Shown in pieces: positions 15,599-27,149 of a stretch of DNA of 53,958 bases. Numbering within the stretch: the stretch's first letter is position 1; the number at the start of each line of letters is the position of its first letter. The notes below the pieces were generated by a model. That model made no database searches and was not told the DNA's origin. It worked only from the letters and a program-made list of their open reading frames with translations. Both the position numbers and the translations under genes were made by a program. Origin of the DNA: Phycisphaerales bacterium (GTDB taxonomy: Bacteria > Planctomycetota > Phycisphaerae > Phycisphaerales > SM1A02); assembly GCA_029242715.1 (NCBI GenBank), contig JAQWTL010000029.1, forward strand, positions 1 through 53,958, written 5' to 3'.

Positions 15599-18115
15599 AT
15601 GAAGCTTCTGCTGCTGGCTGCACTGCTTGGTTCGGGAACCCCAATCTGCCTTGGTGGGGATCGTGTGGTTGATCAGTTCGATTTCGAGGAAGCTCAACTG
15701 CGGCCTCTGACCATGCCACTTGCCTTTGAGCAGGTCGGCGAACATGGCAGTGGGACTGACTTTCCAAGATTCGGTGAAATGAGCCTGACGGAAGACAATC
15801 CCTTCAGTGGCCGATTCGCATTCCGCTTTGATCTCCAGGGGCGGTCCATGGCTGCCAGGACCCTGCCAGGGACCATCTCGGTCCTTCCGTTGGTGGATCA
15901 TCGAGTCTCACTCCAGGTTCGGACCGCAGATCTGGAACGAGCCGGTGTGAGGCTGGTTGCCTGGCTGACAGATGAGCATGGCGACATCATTCCATCCTCC
16001 CCCAGCGTCTCAGAAGTGCTCCGAGAAACGAAGGATGATGAAAATACCTGGCAGCCACTCTCGCTGATCATCCCGGGGAATGATCGAGAAGCGACGGAAC
16101 TGGTCCTTGAACTGCAACTCGTGCAACCCGATCTGCAGACGGGTGAATTGAACCGAGCCAGACAAACCCGCCCATCTCTTGAAGATGTTGCCGGCACAGC
16201 CGTGTTTGATGACATTGTGGTTGAACAATGGCCACGGTTGTACCTGGCAGATGCCAGCCGAATCGGGATTCACACGGGCAACCAGCCTGTTCTGCACCTG
16301 CGAGTCGATGATCCTGCTGGATGCTCGCCCAACTGGCATATCAAGGTCATCAACAGTCTCGGCCACCTCGTGCATACCGATACGGGACCCGTTCCGCCCA
16401 ATGGCCTGGACAAGACTCTCACGCTTCCATTGGATACCTGTGATTGGTACGCCGTCCATGCCCAGATCGATGAAAACGGCCGCGTATTACTTGAAGACGA
16501 CCTCTCACTTGCACTGCTCGATGAAATGACGAGCATGCATCCCGAGCCGAGGATTCGCCTGGATCTCACCGGTTATGAATCCAATGATGACCAGGCTGAA
16601 CTGGCACTGGATCTGTTGGGCCATCTGGGGCCTGGTGAAGCTGTTATTCCCGCATGGCATGCCAACGTGCCCTTTGAGACATCGTGGCCAGGCACTGTCA
16701 ACCATGTCGATGAATTGAGGCGACTTGATATCAAGCCGATGCTGGCATTGAACTGGATCCCGCCCGAGTATCAAACAGTTGGTCCATTCGATCCGAAGGA
16801 TGCAGCACGTTTCCTGGCAAGGCATCCAGAAGCACTTGACGAAACCGTCAATGCCGCTGTGATTGCCTGGGGAGATGAAGCCTCTCGGTGGCGTATCGGA
16901 AGATTGGAAGACAACAAGGACGACATGGCTGCTGCAATGGCGGCACTCCATGATCGACTTGACGGTCTGGTCATCGACCTGGACATCACCGGAGCCAGTT
17001 CAGCGCCTCTGCATGAACAGAATGACATGACACCTCGCCAACGGATGCAGAGATCCGCCACTGAACTGGTTGAAGCGTGGTGTGATGGACAACCCACAAT
17101 TCTTGTTGCCGCACCCTGGCAACAGGGCACCCGGGGAATGGAACCAACGCCGACCTATCCGGTACTGCACACCCTGATTGAAGCCGTATCGGGTCGACCA
17201 GAAGTCGCCACGCTGCCCACAGGCCCTGGACTCCAGGCCTGCCTGCTGGAGGGTCGAGGAAGACAGCCCGTTGTCATCGCCTGGAAAACATCCTCGGACT
17301 CGATGACCGCCGAAACAGGCCTGCGCCTTCCAATGAATACCGCTGTTGCCCGGTCCCATGATGCTCTGGGCAATCCAGTGACCATTCATCCCCTGCAGAA
17401 TGATGCCATTGTTCCAGTGGGCGATCTCCCCGTGATTGTCAAGGGATTCAAGGCATCCACGATGCGGCTGCCTGCACGCTGCCACATTGAACCGGCGACT
17501 CTCAATGCAAGCCTCCAGGTTCATGACCATGTACTGACATTGGAAAACACTCTGCCGGGCTCCATGCAAGGCCACCTTATTGCTCGTGCTCCAGAAGGCA
17601 TCACGATTCGACCTTCAGTCATTGGTCTGGATCTGCCACCGGGTGGCACATTACGCATGCCCATCGAGATCATTGTCACCACTCCACTACCTGCAGCCCC
17701 CATGGCCGTGAACCTGGAAGCCAGGCTTGATACCGGTCGTCATATCCCAATCACACGTTGGCTGGATGTTGCGATACCAGGACTGGACGTCAAATGGCAG
17801 TTGCGCAATGAACCAGACAATGATGACCTCATCATCGACCTTGAGGTCAGCAACCGTGGCATCGATGCCAGACGACTGAATGCCACGCTGGGTCATGAAG
17901 AACTGGAGATGACGCATCCAGCTCGTCTTCGAATCGATGGAGAGAGCTCGATCCAGCAGACCTTCCGCATACCCGGTGGCATCAGTACGCTCGCTGGAAA
18001 TCCGGTTGCTCTTCTGCTGGAGGATCCTGAAGGCAGCGGAAGACTTCGGGATATCCTGCTGATACCCGGCCAGCACAGAACGGTACTCGTCGACGACGCA
18101 ATGACATCGCCCTGA
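15599..18115 (+). CDS. Large secreted protein, possible glycoside hydrolase-like core
   Basis: The 838-residue protein has a signal peptide (MKLLLLAALLGSGTPICLGG). Residues 20-210 look like a beta-rich jelly-roll, carbohydrate-binding-like domain (FDFEEAQL...SGRFAFRFDLQG...FDDIVVEQWPRLYL). Residues 310-600 alternate helices and short strands in a barrel-like pattern (VIPAWHANVPFE, DIKPMLALNWIPPEY, VIAWGDEASRWRIG, LDGLVIDLDITGAS). The last 230 residues look like Ig-type beta domains. I cannot assign a family or catalytic pair. It is probably periplasmic or surface-exposed. It diverges from the epimerase gene at 15502. Confidence 0.75.
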   Translation: MKLLLLAALLGSGTPICLGGDRVVDQFDFEEAQLRPLTMPLAFEQVGEHGSGTDFPRFGEMSLTEDNPFSGRFAFRFDLQGRSMAARTLPGTISVLPLVDHRVSLQVRTADLERAGVRLVAWLTDEHGDIIPSSPSVSEVLRETKDDENTWQPLSLIIPGNDREATELVLELQLVQPDLQTGELNRARQTRPSLEDVAGTAVFDDIVVEQWPRLYLADASRIGIHTGNQPVLHLRVDDPAGCSPNWHIKVINSLGHLVHTDTGPVPPNGLDKTLTLPLDTCDWYAVHAQIDENGRVLLEDDLSLALLDEMTSMHPEPRIRLDLTGYESNDDQAELALDLLGHLGPGEAVIPAWHANVPFETSWPGTVNHVDELRRLDIKPMLALNWIPPEYQTVGPFDPKDAARFLARHPEALDETVNAAVIAWGDEASRWRIGRLEDNKDDMAAAMAALHDRLDGLVIDLDITGASSAPLHEQNDMTPRQRMQRSATELVEAWCDGQPTILVAAPWQQGTRGMEPTPTYPVLHTLIEAVSGRPEVATLPTGPGLQACLLEGRGRQPVVIAWKTSSDSMTAETGLRLPMNTAVARSHDALGNPVTIHPLQNDAIVPVGDLPVIVKGFKASTMRLPARCHIEPATLNASLQVHDHVLTLENTLPGSMQGHLIARAPEGITIRPSVIGLDLPPGGTLRMPIEIIVTTPLPAAPMAVNLEARLDTGRHIPITRWLDVAIPGLDVKWQLRNEPDNDDLIIDLEVSNRGIDARRLNATLGHEELEMTHPARLRIDGESSIQQTFRIPGGISTLAGNPVALLLEDPEGSGRLRDILLIPGQHRTVLVDDAMTSP

Positions 18116-18141
18116 CGTCTGCCTACTGCCTGATCATTGAT

Positions 18142-18840
18142 TCAATTGATGGTGACGTTGTAGTCGAGCTCATCGCGCTGCTGGCGAGTGGCAAGCAGCA
18201 GCAGGTGTTCCAGACGAAGCAGTTCTTCACGAACCAGATCCGCTCGAGCCGCTACGGATGCTTCAGCCAGGATCGCATAGCGGGCATTGGCATCCCGAAC
18301 CAGCGCAGAAGCAATGATCTCCAGCAAGGTCGGTGTATCGACCTGTTGGGACTCCATGCACTTGAGCACCATGGTCACCGACTCGAGCCTCTGCAGGTCG
18401 GTATCACAGAGCAGTGATTCCAACTCGGAACGTACGAGGTCCAGATCGGTTTCATCTGGCGAAGGATCCATGAGCGGGCGCAAGGTTGCCGACCTGTACA
18501 ACACATCCCCTTCTGGCTCAATCATCGAAATGATCCTTGCACGGCATACGCCATGCAAGACGACCTGGTATCCGTCATGAACACGCTCATGCTGAACGAT
18601 CTGCCCGAGACAGACGATGGGGCGAAGCGGCCGTGCCCCATCACTACCTTGTTGCCAGGAATCATCAGCGAAGCACGCCATGGCAATTTGCCCTGCTCGA
18701 TCGAGTGTGTCCTCAACCATCTGGCGGTATCGCGGCTCGAATATGTGGAGAGGTGCGACGCTCTGGGGCAACAGGATCGCCTCCGGCAGCGGGAAGAGCG
18801 GCACAGGAAGATTGAAATTGACCCGGACCGATTCAGTCAT
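18142..18840 (-). CDS. Lon protease N-terminal (substrate-binding) domain protein
   Basis: From the ATG at 18840 the product is 232 residues. LPVPLFPLPEAILLPQSVAPLHIFEPRYRQMVED and IVCLGQIVQHERVHDGYQVVLHGVCRARI are the hallmarks of the LON substrate-binding (PUA-like) domain. The rest is helical and there is no AAA+ or protease domain. Such stand-alone proteins are widespread in bacteria; their role is unclear, possibly protein binding or quality control. The frame extends 52 codons upstream, but the extra part lacks domain character and overlaps the amidase neighbourhood. It lies downstream of the amidase gene on the same strand (43-base gap). Confidence 0.85.
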   Translation of the reverse strand: MTESVRVNFNLPVPLFPLPEAILLPQSVAPLHIFEPRYRQMVEDTLDRAGQIAMACFADDSWQQGSDGARPLRPIVCLGQIVQHERVHDGYQVVLHGVCRARIISMIEPEGDVLYRSATLRPLMDPSPDETDLDLVRSELESLLCDTDLQRLESVTMVLKCMESQQVDTPTLLEIIASALVRDANARYAILAEASVAARADLVREELLRLEHLLLLATRQQRDELDYNVTIN

Positions 18841-18883
18841 CACACAGAAGTGTAGCAACGCCACCGGTTGCCAGGCACGGTTC

Positions 18884-19612
18884 TCAGGCGATCGTTCCGT
18901 CTCGCCTTGCCTTGACCATGAACTTCTGGAGTGATCGCCCTGGACAGGCGGTTGCAGCCATTTCCTGATGGGTATGGATACGCGACACCGGTACACGGTA
19001 CTGACGGGTTTGTGCCGCCAGGAAAGCTGCCAGAGCAGCCTGCTGAGCTCGGTTCACGGTTTGCTTGTCGTAGTTTCCGAGCACGACGATGCCGAGGTTG
19101 CCAGGATTCTGGCCTCTGACATGCGCCCCCTGATAGGTCAGTGGACGACAGCACCAGACCCTGCCGGCGGGATCAATGGCGTAGTGGTAGCCAATATCAC
19201 CAAACCGTTGAGGTTTCCTTTTGATGTGCGCCCTTCGAATGGACTCCAGCCGATTGGCTGCTGCCTGGTAAGAGGTGTCCGTGAAGGGCTGCATTCCATC
19301 ATGGTGGATCGTGATTCGTTTGATTGGCCGATTGCTGTCCATCCGGCTGGGGACCGGGTTTCCTCCGGCCCAGGCCGATCGAGAGATGACGCCCGAAGGG
19401 AGCGGGATCGTGGTTGGCGGCACGGGACCCGCCGGTGTCGGCTTTGGCGTGGAAGTAGGTGACCACCATGGATCTGGAAGATTGGATACGACCGTCTTGG
19501 AACCCGTGGCACAACCAGCAAGAAAAAGGGTCCCTGCAACTACGAAAAGGCGACGGCTCGGCGAAGACTCGCTTTGAGGGTCGGGGCTCGGAGTTCCATT
19601 CAAACTGTCCAT
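18884..19612 (-). CDS. N-acetylmuramoyl-L-alanine amidase, Tat-type lipoprotein
   Basis: The C-terminal two thirds form an amidase_2/PGRP domain that cleaves the bond between MurNAc and the stem peptide. Likely zinc ligands are in ITIHHDG and IHTHQEMAATACPG, and GYHYAIDPAGRVW is the conserved central strand. The N-terminus has SRRLFVVAGTLFLAGC, which combines a twin-arginine motif with a lipobox, so export by Tat and lipidation are predicted; tatC lies 6 kb away. A Pro/Thr-rich linker separates anchor and domain. The ATG at 19612 is chosen; a GTG 30 bases upstream is in frame. It is likely involved in wall recycling or remodelling. Confidence 0.88.
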   Translation of the reverse strand: MDSLNGTPSPDPQSESSPSRRLFVVAGTLFLAGCATGSKTVVSNLPDPWWSPTSTPKPTPAGPVPPTTIPLPSGVISRSAWAGGNPVPSRMDSNRPIKRITIHHDGMQPFTDTSYQAAANRLESIRRAHIKRKPQRFGDIGYHYAIDPAGRVWCCRPLTYQGAHVRGQNPGNLGIVVLGNYDKQTVNRAQQAALAAFLAAQTRQYRVPVSRIHTHQEMAATACPGRSLQKFMVKARRDGTIA

Positions 19613-19815
19613 GTGGTTCTGCCGCTCCTGCTGATGGTCCACGCCTAAAGGCGTTATCGACTCCAGCGTCGGCTGGGCTGAAGTATACCCCGGTTCAAGG
19701 GCATTTCTGGGTGCCTGCGGGGACCGTCTGTTCCGACCCGTTCGGAGACCAAAATACGGTCCGGAAACAGCTGTGGAAGAAGCCCCAAAAAGGCCTTAAC
19801 GACGCCCTTTGAAGC

Positions 19816-19821
19816 TATAAT
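19816..19821 (+). promoter_or_regulatory. Consensus -10 box (TATAAT) upstream of gyrB
   Basis: A perfect TATAAT lies 72 bases before the gyrB start. The -35 position holds only weak similarity (CTTAAC at 19795-19800 with a short spacer). The leader between it and the ATG has no strong Shine-Dalgarno. This is the best promoter candidate for gyrB. Confidence 0.5.
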
Positions 19822-19878
19822 GCAAGGCCAGGAATCAGGCATTAATCGATGCCATTTCCCGGCCCTTTTCGATACTGA

Positions 19879-22407
<2,529 letters not shown>

Positions 22408-22416
22408 CAGTCAGAC

Positions 22417-23109
22417 TCAGGACGCGTCCCGCACCAACGGATCAGCACAGCCCGCACCCTCAAAGCCCCTGGCTCGCAGTATGCAAGCATCGCAACGATC
22501 ACAGGGAATGCCATCTTCAGAGGGCTGGTAGCAGGTACTTGTCAATCCGTAATCAACACCAAGCAACAGCCCCTTCTTGATGATCGACGCCTTGTCCATA
22601 TGCTGCAGCGGCGCATGCACCTGGAAGCTGTCGCCTTCGACACCCGCTCTCGTAGCCAGATTGGCCAGGGCCTGGAAGGCTTCGATGAAAGCGGGCCGGC
22701 AATCCGGGTATCCCGAGTAATCCACGGCATTGACACCAATGAACAGGTCGCGACTTCCGATGTGCTCGGCATATCCGAGGGCATGTGAAAGGAGGATCGT
22801 GTTGCGAGCCGGCACATAGGTCACCGGGATCGATGCTTCCATGACATCATCAGAACGATCGACTGGAACAGCCGGGCCATCCGTGAGTGCAGAGCCACGG
22901 AACGCTGTCTGGTCCAGTTGAAGTACATGGTGCATGGCCCCCGCTGCCTGCGCAACACGAACAGCGCAATCCAATTCATGGCGATGACGCTGGCCATAAT
23001 CGAATGTCAGGGCATGAGGTTCAAATCCCTCATCACCTGCCATTGCCAGAACCGTTGCCGAGTCCAGGCCGCCTGAAAGAAGGACGACAGCTTGGCGTCT
23101 GGTACTCAT
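22417..23109 (-). CDS. queC: 7-cyano-7-deazaguanine synthase (preQ0 synthase)
   Basis: QueC converts 7-carboxy-7-deazaguanine to preQ0 in the queuosine pathway. From the ATG at 23109 the protein has 230 residues. It carries the N-type PP-loop [10 protein letters not shown] (residues 11-20), [27 protein letters not shown] and [15 protein letters not shown]. The C-terminal zinc site is TSTCYQP...[10 protein letters not shown]. The start overlaps the stop of the sugar-transferase gene by ATGA, so it is translated after it from one transcript. A longer frame upstream is only the read-through of that neighbour. Other queuosine genes are not in the window. Confidence 0.95.
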   Translation of the reverse strand: MSTRRQAVVLLSGGLDSATVLAMAGDEGFEPHALTFDYGQRHRHELDCAVRVAQAAGAMHHVLQLDQTAFRGSALTDGPAVPVDRSDDVMEASIPVTYVPARNTILLSHALGYAEHIGSRDLFIGVNAVDYSGYPDCRPAFIEAFQALANLATRAGVEGDSFQVHAPLQHMDKASIIKKGLLLGVDYGLTSTCYQPSEDGIPCDRCDACILRARGFEGAGCADPLVRDAS

Positions 23110-24593
23110 TCGGCACTGGAGTCGCTGAAGATGCGACGGACTGTAAGCAGGATAATCCAGAAATCGAACCAGACCGACCAGTTCCGGATGTAGTGAATGT
23201 CGTACAGCATTCTCACTCGGTTGTTTGCTTCGCCACGAAGCCCGTGAACCTGTGCCCAGCCGGTGATCCCGGATCGGACATTCTGCCGCAACATGAATCC
23301 GTGCCACGAATCCCGGGCATCGGCAACCTCACCAGCAGCCAAAGGCCTGGGGCCCACCAATGACATCTCTCCGCGAAGCACATTGAACAACTGGGGTAAT
23401 TCATCAAGGCTGGTTCGCCTGAGCAGCCGACCGATGCCCGTAACCCTGTCCTTGTCGCCTCGTTGCCAGCGATCGGATGTTTCCTCGATTCGAGCCTGGT
23501 CTGGTGTCAGTTCACGCATGGTTCTGAACTTGAGTATTGAGAACTCCCGTCCATTGGCCGTGTGACGGCGTTGCCTGAAGAAGATCGGACCAGGACCGGA
23601 GCACCGGACCAGAATCGCAGCAACCAACATGGGAATGGCGAGCAGGATGATGGCCAGGAGCGAGCCGAAGATGTCCACGGTTCGTTTGAGAATCCCGCCC
23701 CAACCGTTCAAAGGAGATTCACGAACCGAAAGAATCGGAACACCATCCAGAGCCGTGGTCTTCATGTTCATGATGAAGCGAAACGTCAGGTCCGGAACAA
23801 CGCGGACATCAACAGGATAATTTCCGAGGATCGTCATGAGCTCCTCGATCCTGGCGGCCATGCTGTTTGGCAATGCAATGAAGACGCCGGAAGGAGATTC
23901 CGACTTGAGAACAGACTCCAGCGTCTCCAGTCCGCCACGTACAGGCAGTCCTTCAAGGGCCTCAGGAGGATCATCCTCCACATGACTGATGAAGAAGGAC
24001 GGATGGATTCCTGTCCAACTGTTGGAACGAAGCGTACGACAGATCTGCTGGCCTGTTGGTCCTGTTCCAATGATGGCAACCGGACGGATATTCAATCCCC
24101 GGCTTCGTGCCCATCGAAGAATTCGCCGGATCAGGTAGTGGTTCAATGTCATCCCGATCACGACAAGAACCGCCCAGAGAACAAACTGCAGATTGTTGAG
24201 GACCACGCCCTGGGTCAGTTCGTTCCTGAAAAGTGTGAGCACGGTCACCAATGAAATGGCGCCGACCACCACTGTCCTGAGGATGGCCTTGAACTCCCTC
24301 AGGAAATGCTCGTCTCGACGTGGTTTGTACAACCTCATGATTCCGGCCACGGCCAGGAGCACAGGCCCTGCAGCCCAGAAGGGAATCATGGTCGAGTCGA
24401 CGAGTTCACCGTAGGGCTTGAAACCTTCCAGCAATCGAAAACGAAGCCACCACGCACCCCAAGTCGCAGCTGTCACGATGATGGCATCGCTGGCAACAAA
24501 GAGTCCAAGGAAAATGTGGTGGCGTTCTCGGAGCATGATTGAAGCTGCCCGGTTCAATGCCCGAGCGACCCATGTGGCGGGAGATTGTCCCAA
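23106..24593 (-). CDS. Polyprenyl-phosphate hexose-1-phosphate transferase (exopolysaccharide initiation)
   Basis: The 495-residue membrane protein matches WbaP/WcaJ-type enzymes, which start surface polysaccharide synthesis by moving a sugar phosphate to undecaprenyl phosphate. Four N-terminal membrane helices (about 30-145) precede a CoA-binding-like domain ([20 protein letters not shown]). A membrane hairpin ([28 protein letters not shown]) and the catalytic domain follow: [47 protein letters not shown] and [16 protein letters not shown] weak upstream extension is possible; the sequence from about residue 20 ([11 protein letters not shown]) could also be the start. No polysaccharide cluster surrounds it. 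Confidence 0.92.
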   Translation of the reverse strand: MGQSPATWVARALNRAASIMLRERHHIFLGLFVASDAIIVTAATWGAWWLRFRLLEGFKPYGELVDSTMIPFWAAGPVLLAVAGIMRLYKPRRDEHFLREFKAILRTVVVGAISLVTVLTLFRNELTQGVVLNNLQFVLWAVLVVIGMTLNHYLIRRILRWARSRGLNIRPVAIIGTGPTGQQICRTLRSNSWTGIHPSFFISHVEDDPPEALEGLPVRGGLETLESVLKSESPSGVFIALPNSMAARIEELMTILGNYPVDVRVVPDLTFRFIMNMKTTALDGVPILSVRESPLNGWGGILKRTVDIFGSLLAIILLAIPMLVAAILVRCSGPGPIFFRQRRHTANGREFSILKFRTMRELTPDQARIEETSDRWQRGDKDRVTGIGRLLRRTSLDELPQLFNVLRGEMSLVGPRPLAAGEVADARDSWHGFMLRQNVRSGITGWAQVHGLRGEANNRVRMLYDIHYIRNWSVWFDFWIILLTVRRIFSDSSAE

Positions 24594-24631
24594 CAGGACC
24601 CCAAGGATTCAATCCCGAGGGGCAGAAGGGG

Positions 24632-25561
24632 CTATGAGAACCCTTCCAGCCCGGTACGAGGGTCTGGAAGTTCACCAGACAACTGATCGAGTGCGTCCTG
24701 GCTGGCTTGGGAGAGTGTGTCCCCTTCAGGAGCCCTGATCTGGATGATCGCGTAGAAATCCCCCTGCTTACCGGCAGCATCCTTGATGCCTTTGCCGGCA
24801 ATCCTGAGCTTTCGACCACTGGATGATCCCGCAGGGATTCGAAGATCAACGTGACCTTCAAGCAAGGGCACGGAGATGGACGTTCCCCGAATCGCCTCGA
24901 CGACCGTAACTGGAACATCCACCATCACGTCAAGATCCGAACGGGTAAACACCGGATGCTTCCCCACTCGCACCGTCATGATGAGATCCCCACGTGGACC
25001 ACCGCCCGGCCCCGGCTCGCCCTTGTCCCGCACACGGAGTCGCCCACCATCGTCGATGCCGGCAGGGATTCGCATTGAAACCTGTGTGCCATCGTCAAGC
25101 TTGATGCTTTCCTCCCCGCCCATCGCAGCGGTCAGGAAGGTGATGGTGATGCTCCTGGAAATGTTTGCCCCACGTCGAGGTTGTGGAGCACGAGACCCAC
25201 CACCTGAGAATGGAGAACTCCCGGCGCCACCGCTGAACATCTCCTCAAAGATGTCCTGAAAATCCGCAGGATCGACTTGTTGGCCCCCGCTCCCTTTGTA
25301 CTGCCAGCCACCACCCCCCGGACCACCGGGCGACGCACCGACTCCGGATCGACCGAAACGGTCATAGGCCTTCCGCTTCTCAGTATCCGAGAGGACCTCG
25401 TAGGCTTCCTGAGCCTCGGCGAAACGTCGTTCGGCATCCGCTTCCTGACTGACATCCGGGTGATAGCGCCTGGCAAGCTTCCGGAAGGCGGTCCGGATCT
25501 CATCATCTGTAGCGGTCCGTCCGACGCCCAGGATGTCGTAATAGTCCTTGTCGTCAGCCAT
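24632..25561 (-). CDS. DnaJ/CbpA-type J-domain co-chaperone
   Basis: From the ATG at 25561 the protein has 309 residues. The J domain occupies residues 5-70 (DYYDILGVGRTATDDEI, RRYHPDVSQEADAERRF with the HPD triad, AYEVLSDTEKRKAYDRFG). A Gly-rich linker follows and then two DnaJ C-terminal beta domains (SITITFLTAAMGGEESIKLDDG, VRIPAG-type phrases, GDLIMTVRVGKHPVFTRSDLDV). The Cys-rich zinc finger of DnaJ is absent, so it is CbpA-like. It stimulates DnaK ATPase and delivers substrate. It diverges from tatC with overlapping upstream regions. The 19-codon extension upstream is less likely. Confidence 0.92.
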   Translation of the reverse strand: MADDKDYYDILGVGRTATDDEIRTAFRKLARRYHPDVSQEADAERRFAEAQEAYEVLSDTEKRKAYDRFGRSGVGASPGGPGGGGWQYKGSGGQQVDPADFQDIFEEMFSGGAGSSPFSGGGSRAPQPRRGANISRSITITFLTAAMGGEESIKLDDGTQVSMRIPAGIDDGGRLRVRDKGEPGPGGGPRGDLIMTVRVGKHPVFTRSDLDVMVDVPVTVVEAIRGTSISVPLLEGHVDLRIPAGSSSGRKLRIAGKGIKDAAGKQGDFYAIIQIRAPEGDTLSQASQDALDQLSGELPDPRTGLEGFS

Positions 25562-25640
25562 GGCGATCGTGCTCCCACCGGTTTCCCGGGGCAAGCAGTA
25601 TAGGGAGCGATCAGCCAATGCATCAGGCGGGTACGATGAG

Positions 25641-26642
25641 ATGACACGTATGTTTGATCTACCACATGACCCGAAGACCTACACGATGCCTCTGGGTGAT
25701 CACCTGGAGGATCTTCGCAAACGCCTGATCCTGGCGTTGGTCGTGCCGATCCCCCTTGCCTTGGTGCTGTTCATGTTCAGCGATGGCATGGTGGAGATAC
25801 TCCTTGAACCACTGCTCGAAGTTCAGCAGAGGAACGGATATCCCCAGCAGGTGCAGGTACTCAGCCCGCCTGAATTCCTTCTGATGAAGATCAAGCTCAG
25901 TGTGATCTTCGCCATCGTGGTTTCAATTCCCTGGATCATCATGCAGGTCTGGCTGTTCATTGCCCCCGGGCTTTACCCCAGCGAACGCCGCTACATCCAC
26001 ATTCTCTTTCCGGGAAGCGTGATCCTCACCGTCGCCGGGCTCCTGATCATGTATGTGATCATGCTGCCCATCATGTTGCATGTCCTCATGTCATTGACAA
26101 GTGGTGTGGACATGTCACCTGATCTGATCCCGATGATTCAACCGGACGCCATGGCGTCCGGGGCGGCCACGATACCTGTTATGGAAACACCTCCTGAAGC
26201 AGCACACCTGGGTCAGGCATGGTTTGATCCGAAAACAGCCACGCTTCGAATGGCTGTTGGAACAAGCACGCCTGGTTCACTGCAGATTCTCAGCGTCCCC
26301 CTCCAGGGAGATGCTGTTGTCTCACAGGTTTTCCAGTTGACATCATTCATCAACTTCGTCCTGCTTCTGCTGCTGGGTATCACTGTGGCCTTTCAGATGC
26401 CACTGGTCATCCTGCTCCTTGGCTGGATTGGCGTTGCCACACCTGAATGGCTCTGCAAGCAGCGAAAGTATGCCCTGCTCGGGTGTGCCATTCTCGCTGC
26501 TCTGACGACCCCAGCAGACGTGATCTCGATGTTCATGATGCTGATCCCGCTTTACCTGCTCTACGAACTGGGCATTCTCCTGCTGAGACTGCTGCCGGCT
26601 TCCAGAGTTGGTGGACGTGATCTTGATACGGAAGCTTCGTGA
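25641..26642 (+). CDS. tatC: Sec-independent protein translocase subunit TatC with enlarged periplasmic loop
   Basis: TatC is the twin-arginine signal receptor of the Tat export pathway. The 333-residue protein has the cytoplasmic start MPLGDHLEDLRKRL and six hydrophobic segments. LSPPEFLLMKIKLSVIFA and FAPGLY-like IAPGLYPSERRYI appear before helix 3, and FQMPLVILLLGWIGV and a TPADVISM helix appear near the end. Between helices 3 and 4 the loop is about 90 residues, against about 25 in typical TatC, and contains LGQAWFDPKTATLRMAVGTS. The last base of its stop overlaps the tadA start (TGATG). tatA and tatB are not seen here. Confidence 0.93.
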   Translation: MTRMFDLPHDPKTYTMPLGDHLEDLRKRLILALVVPIPLALVLFMFSDGMVEILLEPLLEVQQRNGYPQQVQVLSPPEFLLMKIKLSVIFAIVVSIPWIIMQVWLFIAPGLYPSERRYIHILFPGSVILTVAGLLIMYVIMLPIMLHVLMSLTSGVDMSPDLIPMIQPDAMASGAATIPVMETPPEAAHLGQAWFDPKTATLRMAVGTSTPGSLQILSVPLQGDAVVSQVFQLTSFINFVLLLLLGITVAFQMPLVILLLGWIGVATPEWLCKQRKYALLGCAILAALTTPADVISMFMMLIPLYLLYELGILLLRLLPASRVGGRDLDTEAS

Positions 26643-27124
26643 TGCAGCCGCAATCCGGGGACAACGGTCCAACTGACATCGATCTGATCATGATGCAGCG
26701 TGCCATTGACCTGGCACGTCGTGCTGCAGTCTCAGGCGAAGTACCGATTGCGGCTGTCATCTACGACGGTGAGCACTGCCTTGCAGAAGGATGGAATCTG
26801 CGAGAAACAAACCATGACGCTTCTGCACATGCAGAGATCGTTGCCATCAGAAATGCTGGACAGCAACTGGGCGAATGGCGATTGAATGGACTCTCCATGG
26901 CTGTCACGCTGGAACCCTGCCCGATGTGCGCCGGAGCGCTGGTCAACGCACGACTCAAGCGGCTGGTCTACGGAGCAGATGATCCAAAGGCGGGGGCCTG
27001 TCGGACACTCTATGAGATCCCGACTGATGAACGACTCAACCACAGACTTGATGTCATCGGTGGCGTGCTTGCTGATGATTGTGTCAGCCTGCTTCGTGAT
27101 TTCTTTGCTGCCAGGCGTTCGTGA
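26642..27124 (+). CDS. tadA: tRNA-specific adenosine deaminase
   Basis: TadA makes inosine at position 34 of tRNA-Arg(ACG). The 160-residue protein has the cytidine-deaminase fold zinc site H63-A-E65 (SAHAEIVAIR) and C93-P-M-C96 (LEPCPMCAGAL), with VPIAAVI before and NARLKRLVYGADDPKAGA after. The start is taken as the ATG inside the tatC stop (TGATG); a GTG one codon earlier would also read. Co-translation with tatC is likely. Family members also act on guanine, but the EPCPMCAGA phrase and adjoining residues favour TadA. Confidence 0.93.
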   Translation: MQPQSGDNGPTDIDLIMMQRAIDLARRAAVSGEVPIAAVIYDGEHCLAEGWNLRETNHDASAHAEIVAIRNAGQQLGEWRLNGLSMAVTLEPCPMCAGALVNARLKRLVYGADDPKAGACRTLYEIPTDERLNHRLDVIGGVLADDCVSLLRDFFAARRS

Positions 27125-27149
27125 CATCCGACGGCCGCGAAGAACCGAG

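Noticed and set aside
23562-24254. 230-codon open frame opposite the sugar transferase
   Set aside because: It has the polar, Arg/His/Gln-rich composition of an antisense frame, and the opposite strand holds a well-conserved enzyme.
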